Of a DNA stretch of 64,000 nt, positions 33,802 through 44,261 are shown one piece after another. The first letter of the stretch is position 1. The number at the start of each line of letters is the position of its first letter. Origin of the DNA: Euryodendron excelsum (taxonomy: Eukaryota; Streptophyta; Magnoliopsida; Ericales; Pentaphylacaceae); contig CM065387.1 in the NCBI GenBank assembly GCA_033060915.1, positions 40,810,501 through 40,874,500 on the forward strand, read 5' to 3'. Below the pieces are notes generated by a model, which was given only the letters and a program-made list of their open reading frames with translations, ran no database searches and had not been told where the DNA came from. The position numbers and the translations under genes are program-made.

Positions 33802-36660
33802 AATTCCTTTTGTAGGTTTGCCTTGAAGCAAAATCCAATAAAGACCATTGGTACTTGAATAGTGGATGCTTAAGACCTATAATGGGAAATGAAGCACAAT
33901 TCACATCTCTCTCACCAAAATATGGAGGTCTTGTCACATTTGGTAACAATAGTAAAGGGAAGATCATCGGTATAAGTAGTGTTGGTAAGAATTCATCTAC
34001 ATCTATCGAAAATGTATTGCTTGTTAAAGAACTCAAACACAATCTTTTGAGCATTAGTCAACGTTATGACAAAGGATGTAAGGTTGTAATTGAATCCTCT
34101 AAATGTGATGTAATTGACATTAATAGTAACAAGACAATCCTCACTGGGTATAGACAAGGCAATATTTATATTTTCGATCTTAATGATTTATCTTCTTGTA
34201 AAGTAAAATGCCTTGCCACTATGAATAGTGATGAAAGTTAGTTGTGGCATAGAAGACTTGGTCACATTAGTATGAGCATACTTTCAAAAGTTTCTAAAAA
34301 TGATTTGATCAAAGGTCTTCCAAAAATAAAATTTGACAAAGATAGAGTTTGTGATGCTTGTCAATTAGGTAAGTAAACTCGAATCTCTTTCAAACCTATA
34401 AATATGCTCACTACCTTTAGGCCACTATAACAATTGCATATGGATTTATTTGGACCAACTAGGACTTTAAGCCTTGGTGGGAAACAATATGAACTTGTTA
34501 TCGTTGATGACTATTCTAGATTTACATGGACATTCTTCATAGCTCATAAGGATGAGACCATTGTTTTCTTCACAAAATTTTGTAGAAAAGTTCAAAATGC
34601 AAAAGGATTTTCAATCACTTCTATTAAGACTGATCATGGAGGGAAATTTTGATTGCAATCCCTTTGAAATATTTTGTGATGAAAATGATTTTGATCATAA
34701 CTTTTCAACCCCTAGAACACCTCAACAAAATAGAGTTGTTAAGAGAAAAAACAGAGTTTTAGAATAAATGGGTAGAACCATGCTTTGTGAAAATAGTTTA
34801 CCAAAATATTTTTGGGTTGAAGCTATTAACACAGCTTGTTACGTTATGAATCAAATTTTATTTAGAAAATTTTTGAACAAAACCCCTTATGAATTTTGGA
34901 AAGATAAGAAACTGAATGTCTCATACTTTAAAGTTTTTGGAGGCAAATGCTTTGAATTGAATAACAATAAAAACAACCTGGGCAAGTTTGATGCAAAATC
35001 TGATGATGGTGTATTTCTTGGATATTCAACACATAGCAAGGCTTATAGAGTCTTTAATAAGAGGACTCTAGTGGTTAAAGAATCTGTCCATGTCATTTTT
35101 TATGAATGTAACTCTTCTTCAAAGAATGTTGTAAGTAATGATGTAGATAAGGAAGCGTCAGACATGAAAAAGCTGGACAATCAACCAAGCTCAAATAAAG
35201 AGTCTTAAAAAGAAAGAGAAGCACAAGAAGATCCTACAAGCCAACAAGAAATCAATGAAGGTCTACTTAAGGAATGGAAGTTTGTGCAAAACCATCCTAT
35301 GGAACAAATCCTAGATGATCCTTCACAAGGAGTAAGAACTCAATCTTCTATAAAAAAATATATATATATATATGTAATCATCTTGCATTTTATCACAAAT
35401 AGAGTCTAAATGTTTTGATGATGCTAAAAATGATGAGTTTTGGATTAATGTAATGCAAGAAGAATTGAACCAATTTGGAAGGAATGAGGTATGACACCTT
35501 GTTCCTAGACCTAATGATCATCTAGTCATTAGAATTAAATGGGTCTTTAGAAATAAAATGGATGAGTTCGAAGTTGTTGTGAGGAACAAGGCAAGACTTG
35601 TTGCTCAAGATTATACCCAAGAGGAAGGCATTGACTTTGATGAATCATATGCTCCGGTAGCTCGACTAGAAGCCATTAGATTGTTACTTGCATTTTTCCT
35701 GCTTTAAAGATTTCAAATTATATCAAAAGGATATTAAAAGTGCTTTTCTAAATGGCTTTATCACTGAAGAAGTTATGTTGAACAACCCTCTGGTCTTGAA
35801 GATCCGAAATTTCCTAACCATGTTTTCAAACTAACAAAAGCTTTATATGCTTTGAAACAAGCCCCAAGGGCTTGGTATAAAAAATTGAGTAAGTTTTTGA
35901 TTGAAAAAGGTTTCTCAAGAAGAAAAATAGATACCACCATTTTTATCAAAATAAAAAACAATGAAATGCTTTTAGTACAAATTTATGTAGATGATATTAT
36001 ATTCGATGCTACTAATGAGTTGCTTTGCAAAGATGTTGCTAAGTGTATGCAGGGAGAATTCGAGATGAGTATGATGGGCGAGCTCAACTACTTCCTTGGA
36101 CTTCAAATCAAACAATCCAAGGAAGGCATCTTCATCAACCAAGCAAAATACATCAAGGACTTGATCAAAAAGTTTGGCATGGAAGATGCAAAGCCTACAA
36201 TTACTCCAATGAGTACTACAACAAAATTGGATAGCAATGAGAAAGGTAAATTAGTAGATACTAAACTTTATAGAAGCATGATAGGCTCCTTATTATATCT
36301 AACTGCTAGTAGACCAGATATAATGTTTAGTGTTTGCTTATGTGCTTATTTTCAATCTAATCATAAAGAATCTCATGTGATTGCTGTAAAGAGAACATTT
36401 CGTTATCTTAAGTACACACCTAACCTTGGATTATGGTATCCAAATGGCACTTGCTTCAATTTGAATGCTTACAATGACGCTGATTATGCAGAGAGTAGAG
36501 TTGATAGGACGAGTACAAGTGGCTCTTGCCAACTTCTAGGTAACATGATTGTATTTTGGTATAAAAAGAAACAAAATTCAGTTGCTTTCTCCACAACTGA
36601 GGCTGAATATGTAGCAACTGGTATTTGTTGTGCTCAAGTGTTATAGATTAAACAACATCC
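33802..36660 (+). pseudogene. SIRE copy 2 pol, decayed
   Basis: The domains are protease, integrase, RT and RNase H. The protease active-site Asp is changed: WYLNSG near 33850, where copy 1 has WYLDSG. Integrase keeps HRRLGH (second His intact, unlike copy 1) and the first catalytic Asp (HMDLFGP, about 34437), but has TAA stops at Gln positions near 34374 and 34427 and a TAG at a Trp near 34240. RT is split near 35700-35780; its second half, 35852-36646, is a single 264-residue frame with YVDDIIF and the start of RNase H (STSGSCQLLGN, STTEAEY). RNase H ends abruptly near 36646, where a deletion joins it to the env-like gene. Confidence 0.9.
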
Positions 36661-37236
36661 AAGGCCTAATAAAGTTACCCCTAGTAGCACTTCCCATAAA
36701 AGAGCATCTGCTTTTGGACCTAGAAAACCATAGCCCAATCTCTTGAAGCCACTCAGGTTGATGAACTTCTGGACAATATGATGGACATTCTTCAAAACAT
36801 AAACCAGAAACTTGATGATGGGTTACAATAGTTAAAGAGCCTTAAGAAAGATGTGATTCAACTGAAAAAGGCTCAAGAAATTAAGATTGAGGAAGAGGAA
36901 GCAGAAAAAGACCAAGTTAATGAAAAGAGAAATGAGGCAGAAAAGGACTCTGAAATTGAATACAGGACTCTAACCAGAACTCAAGAAGAAAAGGAACCAG
37001 AAGAAGAATCTGATCATGAGGACACAAAGGCTGAGTTTAAGGATGAGTTTGGGGATAGCCTCTTTGATGTCCCAAGGAAGAAAGCTGGTCCAGCAAAGCG
37101 AATCACCTCATTTATCCTAGTTTCTAGACCTTTGCACAGGCGACCATATTGTCTGAGGTCTCAACCCTTTTCTGGCCCTTCCAATACTGCATCTGACCCA
37201 GTTGAACTATCACCCTCTTCCTCTCCATCTCCTTAA
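36661..37236 (+). pseudogene. SIRE copy 2 env-like gene, C-terminal remnant
   Basis: It aligns with about 4950-5490 of copy 1: RP-NK-..TSSSHKRA, the coiled-coil region (LKKDVIQLKKAQEIKIEEEEAE), the basic patch RKKAGPAKR, and a serine/proline tail (VELSPSSSPSP) before TAA. The N-terminal two thirds, together with the end of RNase H, is missing: about 1.6 kb by comparison with copy 1. TAG and frame errors also occur near 36733 and 36828. Confidence 0.82.
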
Positions 37237-37976
37237 ACTCCCTCCGAAATTATCCAGCATCAAAGCCTTTACTCCATGGCTCTGTTATAATATTTTTTTT
37301 TGTTACATATTTTTTTTGGATATTAACTGTAAAACATTTTGTAATACTGTTTAAAATGAATGAAATCTAATCTTGTTTTGGTGCACAATTGATGACTTGA
37401 TGCCCTGTTATTTTCTTGGTTGCTTGTTTGCATTCCTGATTATACAATTTATTTTGTTATAATATTTTTTGCTATTGTACTTGTCTATGATTTCTATTTT
37501 CTTTCTCTCTTTTTGATGAATTGACAAAAAGGGGGAGAAGAATTTGACAAGAATTAAAGTAAAATAAACAATGGAGAAGAATTGCACAAGAATTAGAATT
37601 AAAGAAGAATTAGACAAGAGTTAGACAAGAATTGATTAAAGTAAAATGACAAATGAATGGTTAATGAATTCATATTGATTGCTTGGTTGCATATGGCATT
37701 GAATGGAAATGAAATGAAATGAGTGATAATTGAAAACTATAGAGCATGTTCTCAAGGGGAGTAACATGAATCATTTCCCTCAATTTTTTTTGAATTAACT
37801 AATAAAAACTCCTTGAAATGTGTTTTTGAAATTTTTTTTGTCTCTTAAGCATCAGTTGCTTAACTATTAAACAAAGAAGGAATTCTCTACTGGTATGCAA
37901 TCTAACTTTGTTCATTTTATTTAATCGTATATCAATTTAATTTGTAAATGTTTTGTCATCATCAAAAGAGGGAGAT
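37237..37976 (+). other. SIRE copy 2 3' untranslated region and polypurine tract
   Basis: No gene is supported. The segment is AT-rich with diverged GACAAGAATTAGA words (about 37540-37640). It ends with AAAAGAGGGAGAT at about 37964-37976, an intact-looking polypurine tract directly before the 3' LTR. Confidence 0.75.
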
Positions 37977-38603
37977 TGTCGACTCAAGGTTGATCTCCAT
38001 GTTGATTTTGATGATAATTAAAGCTTGTGTTATTTTACTAATGCATTTGCTTAGTGTGCAGATTAATAAAAATTATAATTTAGGCTTAAAGTTCAACTTT
38101 AAGTTTTATCCATGTCAGAGTGGATGCACAATAAGCCAAGATCAAGCAATGCACTCTAAGAGTTATGCGATATACCAAAACAGAACATTAACACATATTC
38201 CAACTTCAAACAAATGTCTTGCATTCGAAGAGATTGAAGGTGTTCAAATAAAGATAACATCAAGTATGCATAGACTCAATAAAGATGACTTGAATTCGAA
38301 GAGATTGAAGATGTTCAAAAGAATACTTCATCAAATGTGCAAAGATCAATTGAAGATGATTTGATTGTGAAGAGATAGAAGATGTTTGAGAAGAGAATTC
38401 ATGTTAGAGTGGTAATTCTTAGTGTGCTTTCTATTGCTCTGTTTTTCATTTCTCCTTTGATTACATTGCATTATATATATATATATATATATAGATCAAT
38501 GTTATATTGATTAGATTAATTTTAATTAATTTTAATTGCCATTAATTTTTAAAAAACCCAATTTCACCCCCCCCCCCCTCTTGGGTTGCTATTTGGGCCT
38601 ACA
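37977..38603 (+). repeat. SIRE copy 2 3' LTR with large internal deletion
   Basis: It begins TGTCGACTC and ends GGGCCTACA. It matches the 5' LTR up to about 38402 (GAGAATTCAT) and again from about 38412 (TAATTCTTAGTGTGC), with roughly 1.1 kb missing between. The right part has an (AT)n run at about 38472-38492 and a C10 run near 38568. The following TCTTT proves that this is the element end. Confidence 0.92.
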
Positions 38604-38608
38604 TCTTT
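38604..38608. repeat. Target site duplication TCTTT, right of SIRE copy 2
   Basis: It is an exact partner of 30389-30393. Confidence 0.93.
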
Positions 38609-39670
38609 CACCCCTGGAATGAATGGACATGAAGATATGTCATGGTCGGTGGTGTCACACACTATGCAACAAGTCTCTTTCCTCACCTCACTCTCGACCG
38701 CTAACACCTTCTTCCCTTCTAGAGCCTCTAGTTTCTTTGTTAAGGTGGCTACTCTCACATTAACATCATCAACCTCTTTTAATTAGTATCGCCCTACCCC
38801 TTGTTAAATGGAACGACCCTCGGGATTTTGAGTCCCGGTAAGTGCCCAATCCCTAGCCTTGTTTGCTATAGCATCAAAGTATTCATAGGATTCATGAGGT
38901 TGTTTGTCAAAGAACGTCCCCACACACATTGACCTAATCAAATGCTTAAGTTGAGAGGTTAGAGATGAGTAAAAGGTATTGATGATACGCCAATTGGTGA
39001 AACCATGATGAAGGCATATATTCAAGTGGTCCTTAAACCTCTCCCAATCTTGAAAAAACCTTTCCCCCATCATAGGAAAAAATTGATAAATTTGCCTTCG
39101 GATGCTTTCCTTTCAGTTCTCGGGAAAGAACTTCTTTAAAAACTCTCCTTAGAGTACGACCCATCAATGAATAGACATAGACCTTAAAGAATTGAACCAA
39201 AGTTTGGCCTTGCATTTCAAACAGAAAAGGAAGAGTTTTAACAAGAAAACCTCTTTCGGGCAAGAATTATCCATGATAAGTGAACATACATCCTCAAACT
39301 CCTTAATAAAATCATATGGCTGTTCGGAATCCATTCCATGGAATTGGGGAAGCATTTGCATGCTTCCCTGCCGGATATTAAGAGTGTTGTGATGTGGCGA
39401 GAATACTATGCACGAAGTTGGTGCTTGACGTGGGGGATTCAAGTAATCCCGTAAGGTTCTTTGCTAGGGGGCCGCCATGTCGCCAAGGTAGCTCCCTCTC
39501 TCCATATCATCATCGCCCTCTACATTGGGATCTACCCCCTGTGGGATGGGTTGAAGATTAGGGTGGATTTGTAAATTAGGTGTATTTGGTGCGGTGTTAA
39601 GGTTCGGAAGGAAGACGTTGGGTAAATCTTGATCATTCATGTTTGCCATTGGAAGAAAATCTAGATCCAC
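38609..39670 (-). pseudogene. Athila-like gag, N-terminal and core part
   Basis: On minus, 39464-39670 starts MDLDFLPMANMNDQD. Then come RTLRDYLNPPRQAPTSCIVF and PQFHGMDSEQPYDFIKEFEDVC, then LKLFLFCLKCKAKLWFNSLR, then WERFKDHLNICLHHGFTNWRI and the block ending ESYEYFDAIANKARDW (38804-39073). This is the recognised order of Athila/Tat gag. A zinc knuckle CCIVCDTTDHDISSC lies at about 38625-38672, followed at once by the SIRE insertion. Gag resumes at 30388. Frames change near 39460, 39164 and 39070. Confidence 0.85.
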
Positions 39671-40460
39671 AACTAAAGGAAGTCCCGGTGTGAGGCTTGC
39701 TCCTTGTCAAGTTATTAAGTAGTAACAATATCCATGGTGACAAACAAAAAAATTAAGAATTTTTTTTCCCACTTAACATATCATTTCATGGCACAACGTG
39801 TCGTAGATTTGAATCCTTTCCTTGTCAAATTATGAGGCTAGCTCCAATATTAGACACAAAAACGAGGTGTGAATCGAAGTTATTTCTTCGGCAACTACCC
39901 TAAAATTAGGGGAGTTCATTGGGATATAGTATATTTGTTAGCTTTGATCAGTTTGTTGCTGCATCTCTGGAGAAAGGCCACTTGATTCCATCAGATGAAT
40001 TCTCTAAAGAAGGAAGAATCAGCAAGCACCCAGGTCCTATTTCTAACAAATTTTGGCGGCAGTCAATTTTTTGTCCCTAGTCAAACTGTCGCTAAAAGTA
40101 TTAGCGACCCTTCTTGCCAACGGCAGATTGACTTTTAAAGACAGTTCTTTTCGTCGGACAAAATCAAAATTTTCGGTTTTGGCATATATATGCACGATGA
40201 ATTGGAGGAATTGCGGTACACTGTAATGGCCCTCTTGTCTTAACCATATCATGCTTAACCAACGGCCTGTATCTTAATTCAACAATTTTGAGATATATTG
40301 CAAATTTTCAACCTATTTTTTTGAAACTAAGACCACCCACTTTCCCTTAAAACATAAGCTAAGCTAAGCTAAGCTGCGAACTCCTCAATGCAGTGTGAAA
40401 TTATAGTCACTCTGTGGATTCATCAATAATAATTGTTTTAGTGTAGTTGATTGTTCTCAC
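39671..40460. other. Broken Athila 5' edge and unassigned spacer
   Basis: The Athila leader, primer site and 5' LTR are not recognisable beyond about 39720, so the element is truncated here. Between about 40040 and 40170 there are words such as GGCGGCAGTCAATT, CTGTCGCTAAAA, AGCGACCC and CGGCAGATTGAC that resemble subterminal repeats of CACTA-type transposons. No ends are fixed. No gene is seen. Confidence 0.4.
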
Positions 40461-40920
40461 CAGGCGCGGAGGGAGCATGTGCCCAGAGTGGGCACGTGCC
40501 CCGCTCAAATATCAAAAATGATACTTCTATCTACAGTTTTTTAAATTCTTTTCAATTTGGCCCCTAAAAATTTAGGAATGCCTCTCTCAAATTTTTAAAT
40601 ATTTCATTTTTGTCTACATTTTTAAGAAATATTTCTAATTTTTCCCTTTAAAATTTTATAAATGCTCCCTTAATTCTCAAATATTCTATTTCAACATACA
40701 ATTTTAAAAATTAGTTTAATTTTTACCCACTGAAACTTGATAGATGCTCTTTTAAATATTTATTTTGCTTTAAATACCAATTTATATTATATAAATTTAT
40801 ATACATTATATATATATATATGGACGCTAAGTGTACTATTGTTGATTACACGAAGATAAAAAAAATTTTGTTATGGTTAACGGTTGTCCCCCTAAATGGA
40901 TTTTTTTCGCTCCGCCACTG
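40461..40920. mobile_element. Short non-autonomous hAT-type element
   Basis: The ends are CAGGCGCGGAG and, inverted, CAGTGGCGGAG, close to the hAT terminal repeat. Flanking octamers are GTTCTCAC (40453-40460) and GTTGCCAC (40921-40928), six of eight alike, as for an aged 8-base target duplication. The inside is AT-rich and noncoding, with an (AT)n run near 40807-40822. It lies about 360 bases beyond the stop of the host gene. Confidence 0.6.
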
Positions 40921-41283
40921 GTTGCCACTGCTTTGGCGTATAGAAAACTAGCCAGATTCTATTTGCTTCAAACTTCTAAGGTATTAGTACATATGTTGGA
41001 ATCAAACAAAACCAGGTTGCAACAGTCAAGAATGGCCCCAAGTGAATTGTGGTGTGGTTCCCATGCATAAAACTACTTTGACTTAGAAATTGTATTCATT
41101 GCATCATCCCTCGTATGGATATCCAAAAGCACAAGATAGAAATTAACTTGGTTTCAAATTAAAGGAAGAAGTCCTAATATATTTGTCTTCATAAACAATG
41201 AACACTTAGGAACTCTTCTAAGCATATAGGGGCAAAACTAGAGTTGTATAACATTGCAAGGGTCTTGCACCATTGACCAAATA
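40921..41283 (-). other. 3' flank of the host gene
   Basis: About 360 bases lie between the gene's stop codon and the hAT element and should hold the 3' untranslated region and polyadenylation site. No gene or repeat is seen, and I cannot point to a clear poly(A) signal. Confidence 0.45.
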
Positions 41284-42672
41284 TCAAGCCATTTCGAACT
41301 CTGAACTCCGAATGATAGCTAGGGCAGCACTTTCATCCTCTTCGTCATAAAGAACGAAGTAACCGTTATTTTCCGTTGGCCGAAACATATAAAACATCAC
41401 AACATAAAACAAAACAGCTGCAGACTCTTGAAATGCATCATCCATATACAGAAAACCACAAGCACCCACAGAAGCTTGTTTACCGGCGCTAGCGTCCACA
41501 GTAAAATAAGATTTCATCATCCCTGTAAATAACTCGTAGAAAATAACCCATATGTAGAAATTTCTAAAAAGTCTCATCTTTTCCAAAGTCCAATCAGCCT
41601 TGCCATCTGCCTTTGCCGATTCCCTCAGTGACTTAATCGACAGCAGAACTGGAGCCAGAACGAGGTAGCAGCAAACGATATAAGCAACCACAAATGCCCC
41701 AAACCAATATGAATAGGACTTGGCAAATGGCCCGCTTTCTTCACCGATATAAACATAAGCAATATTAGCGAAAATTTGAAGGGTTATGCCAATTGCTAAC
41801 CACTTTTTCTCATTCTCTTGCAAAAATGGTTTCAAGAACGACCATCCAGTCCCAATCAACATAATTACCGTAAAGAACAGTAGGGCCCGGATAGAGTGAA
41901 ATGTGTAAAATAATATGTCCCAACCATGAGGGGTTCCCGTGGCATTAATGAACTGTTTATCCTCTGATGCGAAAAGCAAATTCAAAGATTTCATCAAAAG
42001 CAATGCCGCCATCAACAAATGGATTTTGTAAACAGAAGATCTTCTCCAATAGCATAAACATATCCAAATTACTAGAAGCAAGATGTAAAATAGCGAGAAG
42101 ACAAAGAAAATAGCTGGTAACTGCGTCTTGCCATTTTCAAGATAGTTTTTTCGGCCATCTTCATCAATGTTGAAGGTTTCAATACGTACTTGCATCGAAA
42201 CAGAGGTTTTTGGCTCGCAATTGGCAAAATAAATGCCATAGTTGATGGGTTTGGGGACGGACAAGGTTTTGTTCAGGGAGGACTGTGGAGGGGGAGAGAG
42301 TTCTCCAAAGGTGGCAATGGGGTCGAAGAAACCGGGATTGAGGTTGGGGGTTTCTGTGATGCAAGTTTTACCATCTTCAAAGGGTTGTATGGCATAATAA
42401 GTAAGGACCTCTATCTCAGAAAGAAAAAAACCGAGGCGGGACGAGTTTATTGGGGTGGTGGAGGTGGTTGTGATGGAGACATCGGAAAGGGCAATGGAGA
42501 TATGGCCAGTGGTAGTGAAACAGAAGTTTTTAAAGCGGATGGTTGGGCGGGAGTCGGAGGAGATTGTCACGGTTGTGATCTCTGCGGTACTTGGGGGAAG
42601 GTGGATAACGAGGGAGAGGAAAGTGATCAGAAAAACGTCGTGGCGGGAATTTTTTAGCATTTTTGCCAACAT
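41284..42672 (-). CDS. GPR107/GPR108-like seven-transmembrane protein (Lung_7-TM_R family)
   Basis: One uninterrupted frame of 462 residues. An N-terminal signal peptide is likely (hydrophobic LITFLSLVIHL at 15-25, possible cleavage after STA at 28-30). A luminal domain of about 155 residues follows, with cysteines at 51, 104 and 152. Seven hydrophobic segments lie at about 185-208, 218-236, 252-275, 289-309, 323-345, 370-388 and 415-430, then an acidic tail (YDEEDESAA). This layout, and motifs such as ESGPFAKSYSYWFGAF and FYVVMFYMFRPTENNGYF, fit the GPR107/108 family; plant relatives (named CAND6/CAND7 in Arabidopsis) are proposed G-protein-linked or Golgi/endosomal trafficking proteins. TM6 to TM7 (380-415) differs from the usual pattern. 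It is the only host gene I can support here and appears intact. Confidence 0.9.
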   Translation of the reverse strand: MLAKMLKNSRHDVFLITFLSLVIHLPPSTAEITTVTISSDSRPTIRFKNFCFTTTGHISIALSDVSITTTSTTPINSSRLGFFLSEIEVLTYYAIQPFEDGKTCITETPNLNPGFFDPIATFGELSPPPQSSLNKTLSVPKPINYGIYFANCEPKTSVSMQVRIETFNIDEDGRKNYLENGKTQLPAIFFVFSLFYILLLVIWICLCYWRRSSVYKIHLLMAALLLMKSLNLLFASEDKQFINATGTPHGWDILFYTFHSIRALLFFTVIMLIGTGWSFLKPFLQENEKKWLAIGITLQIFANIAYVYIGEESGPFAKSYSYWFGAFVVAYIVCCYLVLAPVLLSIKSLRESAKADGKADWTLEKMRLFRNFYIWVIFYELFTGMMKSYFTVDASAGKQASVGACGFLYMDDAFQESAAVLFYVVMFYMFRPTENNGYFVLYDEEDESAALAIIRSSEFEMA

Positions 42673-42837
42673 GGTTGCGGGAAAAAGATGGTGGGCGGTG
42701 GTGGCAGAGGTGGATGAGGAGCTGGTGGCAGTTATGGGTTTGCTTAAATATGGGTGTTTCGTGCTTGGTTTGACAGAGGGCGGTCTCTAAAATTAAACCA
42801 CCAAGCTGTACCAAGCCTGTGTTAACTGGATTGCATC
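42673..42837 (-). other. 5' untranslated region of the host gene
   Basis: If transcription starts about 30 bases after the TATA box, the leader is roughly 135-140 bases. It has no obvious upstream intron boundary. The antisense frames here and inside the gene are shadows. Confidence 0.4.
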
Positions 42838-42845
42838 TATATATA
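42838..42845 (-). promoter_or_regulatory. Probable TATA box of the host gene
   Basis: TATATATA lies about 165 bases upstream of the start codon on minus. A GA/CT run (about 42847-42859) is adjacent on the upstream side, a common plant core-promoter neighbour. A second AT-rich candidate is at about 42859-42868. Confidence 0.55.
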
Positions 42846-42887
42846 CCTCTCTCTCTCTATTTATATATTTGTATGTTTGAATTTGTC

Positions 42888-43112
42888 TTTCTTTCTTATT
42901 CATAGAAACATGCATGCAGCTAGGCTCTGCGTGTCTCTATTAATATACATTCTATTATCTTGTGTTCTTATACCACCTAGCTGTTTCAAGTTCGTATTTG
43001 GACTAACCCAAACAAGCCTGTTTGAAGTTGTCTTATTTTTTATTCATAGGAAACATGAAACTAGGCTCTGCATTAATCTATTAATATGCATCCTATTATC
43101 TAGTGTTTTTAA
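42888..43112. repeat. Two diverged copies of a 75-base sequence upstream of the host gene
   Basis: TTATTCATAGAAACATG...CTAGGCTCTGC...ATTAATATACATTCTATTATCT at about 42893-42968 is repeated with changes at about 43036-43110, about 140 bases apart. It lies just beyond the core promoter. Confidence 0.75.
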
Positions 43113-43755
43113 TTAAGTAACAAGATTCCTAAGTCTATGTTTGGCTAGATTGAAAAAAGATAAGTGTTCAATTTGATGCACTGACGTTGTAAACTTTATC
43201 GTTATTGTGAGTCTTGCTTTCCGTGTGGATTAAACTAGCTGGTGTTAAGTTGCTAATTTTATTGTTTTTCTAGACGTAATGAAAAGAAAATGGTATGCAA
43301 GTTGGTAGGATCTATATATACGTTTGTTACAAGAAATAACGAACTTGGGGCTGCTTTTCAAAGGGGAAAAAAAAGAATAAGGATTTCCTCCTACTCAGAT
43401 TGGAGGAATGCCACTTGCTCTGTTTACATAGCAGCACATCATGTTGACACGTGTTAAACTGTATTATCAATATATTTAAATTTTTTCAATATTCTAAGCA
43501 TCATTCATGGAATTGTTATATTTGTAAACGACATTCACATAAAAAAATAAATACATAAATGCATAATCAAATGATATGCTGCCATGGCAGAATGAATTCC
43601 TTGAACCCTGGTTAGAGAAAATTCATATCCAAGGGAAGGGGCCTATTTGGTTGCGTGGGAGAGTATGTTAAGCGAAGGAAATAGAAAAGAGGAAGCAGCC
43701 TCTTTACTTCAGAGCGAAACCAACAAAAGTTGAGAAAATTTAAATTTTACCCCAA
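43113..43755. other. Upstream region of host gene, partly duplicated at 17.8 kb
   Basis: This stretch shares ordered blocks with 17785-18000 (see that entry) and has about 250 extra bases at 43381-43638 that the other copy lacks. No gene is seen. Confidence 0.55.
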
Positions 43756-43934
43756 GGAGAAATTATTAAGTGCTCCTAGAACGTCACTTGTCCTTGCTCC
43801 ATCACTCACATAGGGGTGGAGCCCTCACATATTAAATGGGTTATGTGACCTCACTTAACATGAGAGACCTTACCATTATGTGAGTAGTAGGACACGGATG
43901 ATGTGGCGCTCCAGGAGCAGTGCATAATTTTTCA
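43756..43934. mobile_element. MITE of 179 bases with 8-base target duplication
   Basis: It is flanked by exact TACCCCAA at 43748-43755 and 43935-43942. The ends are imperfect inverted repeats: left GGAGAAATTATTAAGTGCTCC, right (inverted) TGAAAAATTATGCACTGCTCC. An 8-base duplication suggests a hAT-mobilised MITE. The related segment at 17.9 kb lacks it, which supports recent insertion. Confidence 0.8.
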
Positions 43935-44074
43935 TACCCCAATGGTCTAAATCAAATTGTGTTGTACAAGACTTGACATATTTATTAAAATATTTAGAAT
44001 ATAGAATAGTAATAAGTGTAATTATTGTGCGTAAATGTTTTGACATGAAATACAATAAAACATACACATGTCAA

Positions 44075-44261
44075 GGATCTGTTTGGTAAAGCTTTTTCGC
44101 TAGCTTTTTTTTAAACTTATAAGCAAAAAAAAGTCATATTTTTCAAATTTTTTTATTTTTTTGTTTTTGCTTTTTTGCTTATGTTTAGTTAAAGAAAAAA
44201 TAACTTTTTTTGCTTGTAAGCTTAAAAAAAATTTGACAAAAAAGTTGTACCAAACGAGCCC
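44075..44261. mobile_element. Fold-back MITE, probably Tourist/PIF-Harbinger type
   Basis: GGATCTGTTTGGTAAAGC at the left pairs with GGGCTCGTTTGGTACAAC inverted at the right. Both arms continue through T-rich sequence and AAACTTATAAGC / AAGCTTACAAGC, so nearly the whole 187 bases can fold. Flanks are CAA and TAA, compatible with an aged TAA duplication. Confidence 0.65.

Noticed and set aside
42190..42814. Several open frames on plus opposite the N-terminal half of the host gene
   Set aside because: They are antisense or shifted-frame shadows of the GPR107-like gene, with no family features.
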